Source: Acidobacteriaceae bacterium (GTDB lineage: Bacteria; Acidobacteriota; Terriglobia; Terriglobales; Acidobacteriaceae). From it: DNA of 64,000 nt. Both the position numbers and the translations under genes were made by a program. Position 1 is the first letter of the stretch. Every line of letters starts with the position of its first letter. The DNA lies in the NCBI GenBank assembly GCA_003151335.1, contig PLXE01000117.1, positions 36,064 to 100,063 on the forward strand. The letters run 5' to 3'. The notes beneath the pieces were generated by a model, which saw nothing but the letters and a program-made list of their open reading frames with translations, was not told the DNA's origin and did no database searches. Shown here piece by piece: positions 60,047 through 64,000 of this stretch.

Positions 60047-62860
60047 GTGGTCTTGTTCACTCGCGGGACGCGCTACTGGGCCACGGTGATCGGCCTTTTT
60101 TTCGCCTTCATCCTTCTTGCCGGGGGGTGCGCGGCGCAACAGGGCGTGATCGAGGGCATCGTTATCCATAGCAATCGCCGGATTCCGGCGGAAACCATTC
60201 GGGCACGAATGTTCACCAAGGCCGGTGACGTTTACGACCAGGCGGCCCTGGAGCGCGACTTTAATTCCCTGTGGAACACCGGCTACTTCGACGATTTGCG
60301 CATCGAGCGGGAGCCCTCCGCCAAAGGCTGGATCATCCACGTTTACGTCAAGGAAAAGCCGACCATCCGCGAGATCAAATACGTGGGCTTGAGTTCGGTC
60401 TCCCAGAGTGACGTCCTCGACAAATTCAAGGAGCGCAAGGTCGGACTTACCCAGGAGAGCCAATACGATCCGACCAAAGTCAAGCATGCCGAAGTGGTCA
60501 TTAAGGAATTACTGGCGGCACACGGCCATCAGTTCGCAACCGTCCGCTCGGAAGTGCGCCCCATCCCTCCCGCGGCCGTGGCCCTTACCTTCGTGGTGAA
60601 GGAAGGCCCAAAGGTGAAGGTGGGAAAGATCACCTTTGAAGGCAACAAGGCCATCAAAGCGCGCGAGCTGCGCAGCGCGATGAAGAACTTAAAGCCCATC
60701 GGCATTCCTCACTCCATCTTTCTGGAGAACCTGTTTGCTCGCACCTACGATTCCACCAAGCTGAACGAGGACGCCGAACGGGTCCGCTACTACTATCAGA
60801 CCAAGGGCTACTTCAAGGCGTTGGTAGCCGATCCCAAGACACAAATCCACGATACCAGCGGGGTGCGGTGGTATTGGCCGTTCAAGTCGTCCCCCGGCAA
60901 AGCCGTCGATATCACTCTTCCGGTCGAAGAAGGCCAGCGTTACCGTTTGAAGGAGATCACCTTCAGCGGCAACAAGGCGGTGACCAATACGGCTGGATTG
61001 CGCGCCCTGTTCAAGATCAAAGATGGCGAGATTTTCGACACGGAGGCTGTCCGCAAGGGATTGGAGGGCCTGCGAAAGGCCTACGCTGCACTCGGCTACA
61101 TCAATTTCACGCCGGTGCCGAACACGGAAGCGGACGATGAAAAGAAACTCATCAGCCTGCGCATCGATGTGGACGAAGGCAAGCAATTCTTTGTCCGCCG
61201 AATCGAATTCCAGGGGAATACGACCACGCGCGACAAGGTCATTCGCCGCGAGCTGGCGCTGGAAGAAGGCCAGGTTTACAACGGCAACATGTGGGAGCTG
61301 AGTTTGCTGCGCTTAAACCAGCTCCAGTACTTCGAAGTGCTCAAGCCCGAGCAGGATTCTGAGATCAAGCAGAACGTACAGGATTCCACGGTTGACATCA
61401 CCCTGAAGGTCAGGGAAAAGGGCAAGAACAGCATCGGCCTCACCGGCGGCGTCAGCGGCCTGGCGGGCGGGTTCATCGGCCTCAACTACACCACCAACAA
61501 CCTGTTCGGCAAAGGCGAGAGCTTGTCGCTCCAGTTCCAGATCGGCCAGTACCAACGCAACGAGACTCTCTCCTTCACCCAGCCCTACCTGTTTGACAAG
61601 CCCTTGCAATTTGGCTGGTCGGTGTACCACACTAGCTACAACTACAATCAGGCAGCGCTCACTTCGATCCAGCTTAACCAGTCAGTCAACCTGCCCGCGA
61701 GTTATCAGGCCCTGCTGCAGAATTTCACCCAGACGAGCACGGGCGCCACCACTTCCTTGAGCTATCCCATCAAGCGCTCGTTCAAGCGGGTAGGCATCAC
61801 ATATTCCTTCGACGACTCCTCGGTGCAGACGTTCAGCACAGCGTCAACCGATTATTTTCAGGCCCTGGCCTTCCGTGGCATCTCCGGACCGAACGCGCTG
61901 AATGGCATCGTTACCAGCAAGGTTGTACCGAATTTTTCCTACAACCGAATCGATAACCCGCAGCGTCCGCACTCCGGGCAGAGCCTGTATGTGGCCACCG
62001 AATTTGCGGGTCTTGGCGGCAATGTGAAGTACATCAAGCCGGTGGCCGAGTACAAGAAATTTATCCCTGTCCACAAGGGCCGCAATACCTTCGGGTTCCG
62101 CGTTTTGGGCTCGTGGATCTCGGGATACGGAAGTCAGGTGGCTCCGCCCTTTGACCGCTTCTATATGGGCGGCGATACCGACGTTCGCGGCTTCGACATT
62201 CGCGCCATCTCCCCGGTTGCGTTCTTCCCCAGCGCCATAACCATTCCTCTGCAGAATCCCGACGGAACCACCGTGCCCCTGGATCCGTCCAATCCGCGGC
62301 GTGGGGCTTACGGGATCACCATCCCCGTGGAACAGATCATCTTTCCCGGCGGCGACACCAACCTGGTCAATAACCTGGAGTACCGCATTCCCATCATTGG
62401 ACCCGTGACGGTTGCCGCCTTTGTGGATACAGGGTTCGACCTCATCTCCAATCAATCGCAACTACGGGTTGCCGGGACCCAGTTCAATCTCCTGCAAACC
62501 ACTGTTTTCGGCTGCCCGTCCTTGACGTCGACCTTCACCTGTGCGGGTGGGTCAACGATTCCGTTCTCGGCAGAACTCAAGCCGGTTTCAGGCACCAATT
62601 ACCAGCCGCGGATGTCAACCGGGCTGGAGTTGCAGGTGATTATGCCGGTGGTGAATGCACCCTTCCGCATCTATTACGCCTACAACCCCTTGCGCATTGA
62701 CGAAACCATCGTCTCACCCTCACCCATCACCCGCGCCATGTTCCCCCCGGGAGCCGCCGGCGATTTCACCTATGCGCAAGCGGTTTCGACCTATCAGCCG
62801 GGCTATCGGTTGCGTGAGCCGCGCAAGACCTTTCGCTTCACCGTCGCCACCACGTTCTAG
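60047..62860 (+). CDS. bamA: Outer-membrane beta-barrel assembly factor BamA
   Basis: About 937 residues from GTG 60047, chosen because the export signal VIGLFFAFILLAGGCAAQQG follows it closely. Five POTRA-like domains (for example IREIKYVGLSSVSQSDVLDK, KVKVGKITFEGNKAIKAREL, RYRLKEITFSGNKAVTNTAG, VRRIEFQGNTTTRDKVIRRE) precede the barrel, which has the family phrase FYMGGDTDVRGFDIRAISP and ends in FTVATTF with a terminal Phe. It inserts outer-membrane proteins. The skp/ompH gene follows 386 bases later. Its presence shows a diderm organism. Confidence 0.95.
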   Translation: MVLFTRGTRYWATVIGLFFAFILLAGGCAAQQGVIEGIVIHSNRRIPAETIRARMFTKAGDVYDQAALERDFNSLWNTGYFDDLRIEREPSAKGWIIHVYVKEKPTIREIKYVGLSSVSQSDVLDKFKERKVGLTQESQYDPTKVKHAEVVIKELLAAHGHQFATVRSEVRPIPPAAVALTFVVKEGPKVKVGKITFEGNKAIKARELRSAMKNLKPIGIPHSIFLENLFARTYDSTKLNEDAERVRYYYQTKGYFKALVADPKTQIHDTSGVRWYWPFKSSPGKAVDITLPVEEGQRYRLKEITFSGNKAVTNTAGLRALFKIKDGEIFDTEAVRKGLEGLRKAYAALGYINFTPVPNTEADDEKKLISLRIDVDEGKQFFVRRIEFQGNTTTRDKVIRRELALEEGQVYNGNMWELSLLRLNQLQYFEVLKPEQDSEIKQNVQDSTVDITLKVREKGKNSIGLTGGVSGLAGGFIGLNYTTNNLFGKGESLSLQFQIGQYQRNETLSFTQPYLFDKPLQFGWSVYHTSYNYNQAALTSIQLNQSVNLPASYQALLQNFTQTSTGATTSLSYPIKRSFKRVGITYSFDDSSVQTFSTASTDYFQALAFRGISGPNALNGIVTSKVVPNFSYNRIDNPQRPHSGQSLYVATEFAGLGGNVKYIKPVAEYKKFIPVHKGRNTFGFRVLGSWISGYGSQVAPPFDRFYMGGDTDVRGFDIRAISPVAFFPSAITIPLQNPDGTTVPLDPSNPRRGAYGITIPVEQIIFPGGDTNLVNNLEYRIPIIGPVTVAAFVDTGFDLISNQSQLRVAGTQFNLLQTTVFGCPSLTSTFTCAGGSTIPFSAELKPVSGTNYQPRMSTGLELQVIMPVVNAPFRIYYAYNPLRIDETIVSPSPITRAMFPPGAAGDFTYAQAVSTYQPGYRLREPRKTFRFTVATTF

Positions 62861-63246
62861 CGAGACTCTGAACAGCGCGGTTATAGGGGTCTTCGCCCAC
62901 GCTTCGTGAAAAATCATTCACCACCCTTCGGCTCCGCTCAGGGCTGGCTACGACCCAGAGGACACTGAGGTTGATTTCCATAGAGTTTCTCGGTGATCTC
63001 TGCGCCGCTGTGGTCATTTTTCATTCTTATAGGAGCCCCGTCCCGGATCGGTTTGACGCTGACAAGCAGGCTTCCCTATAATCTAAGGTATCCGCACCGC
63101 CGAATCTTCCGGTCGGGGCATGGGCGAGGCTGCATTCCAGCAGCCAGCTTATCTCCGGCTGTCCAGAGCAGTTCGCAGCAGGATCGCGTTCGCCGCTGGT
63201 ACATCTGAGGAATTCCCGGAGCAGTTCAAGGAGTTACATCAACCTA
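62861..63246. repeat. Intergenic region with a degenerate CTCTGTG-type repeat
   Basis: A degenerate copy of the CTCTGTG family occupies about 62911-63012, interrupted by CTTCGGCTCCGCTCAGGGC. No gene seen. The ribosome site of skp (AAGGAG) is at about 63228. Confidence 0.5.
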
Positions 63247-63984
63247 ATGAAGCGTACGCTCGCAGGCACCGCCGTGCTTGCTGTTGTTCTGACGATATCG
63301 GCACTGGCCCAAACCGGGTCGGCTGCGCCGGGTGGTGCCGCCGCCACTCCCGCCGCTCCAACCACCGCTGCCACCACAGCCACCTCCGGTGGCGTCAAAG
63401 TCGGCATTATTGACATTCAGCAGGCCATCGTAGCCACCAATGAAGGAGCGCGCGATTTCGAAGCTCTGCAGAAGAAGTTCGAACCGCGCCGCAGTGAGCT
63501 GCAGAATCTCAATACCGAAGTGGAGAACCTGAAGAAGCAGCTCAACACCCAGGGCGACAAGATGAACGAGGAAGCCCGCGCCACCCTGGTGAAGTCCATC
63601 GAGACCAAGCAGAAGAGTCTGCAGCGCTCGGCGGAGGACGCCCAGAATGAATTTCAGGCGCAGCAGAACGAGATTGCGCAGCGCATCCTGCAAAAGATGG
63701 CGCCCGTGATCGACAAGTATGCGAAGTCGAATGGTTATGGTATGCTGCTCGATTCCTCGAACCCTTGGCCGCAGGGCCCGCTCCTCTGGGCGACGGCGTC
63801 GGTGGATTTGACCAAGACCATCGTGGACGCTTACAACGCTCAATCGGGTGTTGCCCCTCCGGCTGCGGCAAAATCGGCAGGGACCGCCGCGACCAAGCCG
63901 GCCGGAACGACTCCGGCTGCGACCAAGCCGGCCGCTACCACACCAGCTGCCAAACCAGCCACGTCTGGCACGAAGCCGCAGTAG
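63247..63984 (+). CDS. Periplasmic chaperone OmpH/Skp family
   Basis: A 245-residue protein from ATG 63247. The signal peptide is KRTLAGTAVLAVVLTISALA. A Pro/Thr/Ala spacer leads to the OmpH core: VKVGIIDIQQAIVATNEGAR, a long Gln/Glu/Lys coiled-coil (residues about 70-150) and MAPVIDKYAKSNGYGMLLDS. A Lys/Pro/Ala/Thr-rich tail of about 50 residues is additional. It carries unfolded outer-membrane proteins to BamA, the adjacent upstream gene. Confidence 0.93.
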   Translation: MKRTLAGTAVLAVVLTISALAQTGSAAPGGAAATPAAPTTAATTATSGGVKVGIIDIQQAIVATNEGARDFEALQKKFEPRRSELQNLNTEVENLKKQLNTQGDKMNEEARATLVKSIETKQKSLQRSAEDAQNEFQAQQNEIAQRILQKMAPVIDKYAKSNGYGMLLDSSNPWPQGPLLWATASVDLTKTIVDAYNAQSGVAPPAAAKSAGTAATKPAGTTPAATKPAATTPAAKPATSGTKPQ

Positions 63985-64000
63985 CCTTCCCCGCTTCTAT

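Overview
The window looks like a contig from a high-GC acidobacterium (Acidobacteriota, Terriglobia-like). The reasons are two large secreted sortilin/VPS10-type beta-propeller proteins, a GloVer-repeat surface protein, a DUF4097 protein, and the order ispE - tRNA-Gln - prs - rplY - pth - rpsF - rpsR - rplI. Taxonomy is inference from gene content only.

Layout. 1-5 kb: an IS transposase cut by the window edge abuts a surface protein that has lost its 5' end; a paralogous intact surface protein follows. 5-12.6 kb: a VPS10-like protein, a frameshifted MetX-like hydrolase, a secreted proline-rich protein and recG. 12.6-16.8 kb (minus): an envelope-stress cassette of ECF sigma factor, anti-sigma factor with HEAT repeats, DUF4097 protein and double-PDZ protein. 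17-24.6 kb (minus): the translation/nucleotide cluster above, then a Bax-inhibitor-1 protein. 24.8-31.3 kb: ruvB, a broken toxin-antitoxin pair, purN, acyP-apt, a SYLF protein, efp, a YtxH protein and a TonB protein. 31.3-36.4 kb: accessory stretch with a diacylglycerol-kinase relic, four exported-protein genes, a duplicated leader element of about 100 nt, a REP-associated transposase flanked by REPs, and 72-bp tandem repeats. 36.4-45.6 kb: a second VPS10-like protein, a 51-aa basic protein, pcrA/uvrD, a DUF971 protein, a HEAT-repeat protein and unknown proteins. 45.9-53.3 kb: a RidA-like protein, an amidohydrolase, a PASTA protein with a class A PBP, lipB, and an E1-alpha 2-oxoacid dehydrogenase. 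53.3-64 kb: a relE/phd pair, pyrH-frr, a GNAT, DinB, a molybdopterin oxidoreductase, bamA and skp/ompH.

The most unusual signal lies between genes. At least a dozen intergenic spaces are built from degenerate heptanucleotide repeats, and several minus-strand stop codons fall inside them. Other intergenic families are REP/BIME palindromes, a CTCTGTG-type repeat and a paired leader that may be a structured RNA. All domain and family names come from reading the translations; no database search was run.
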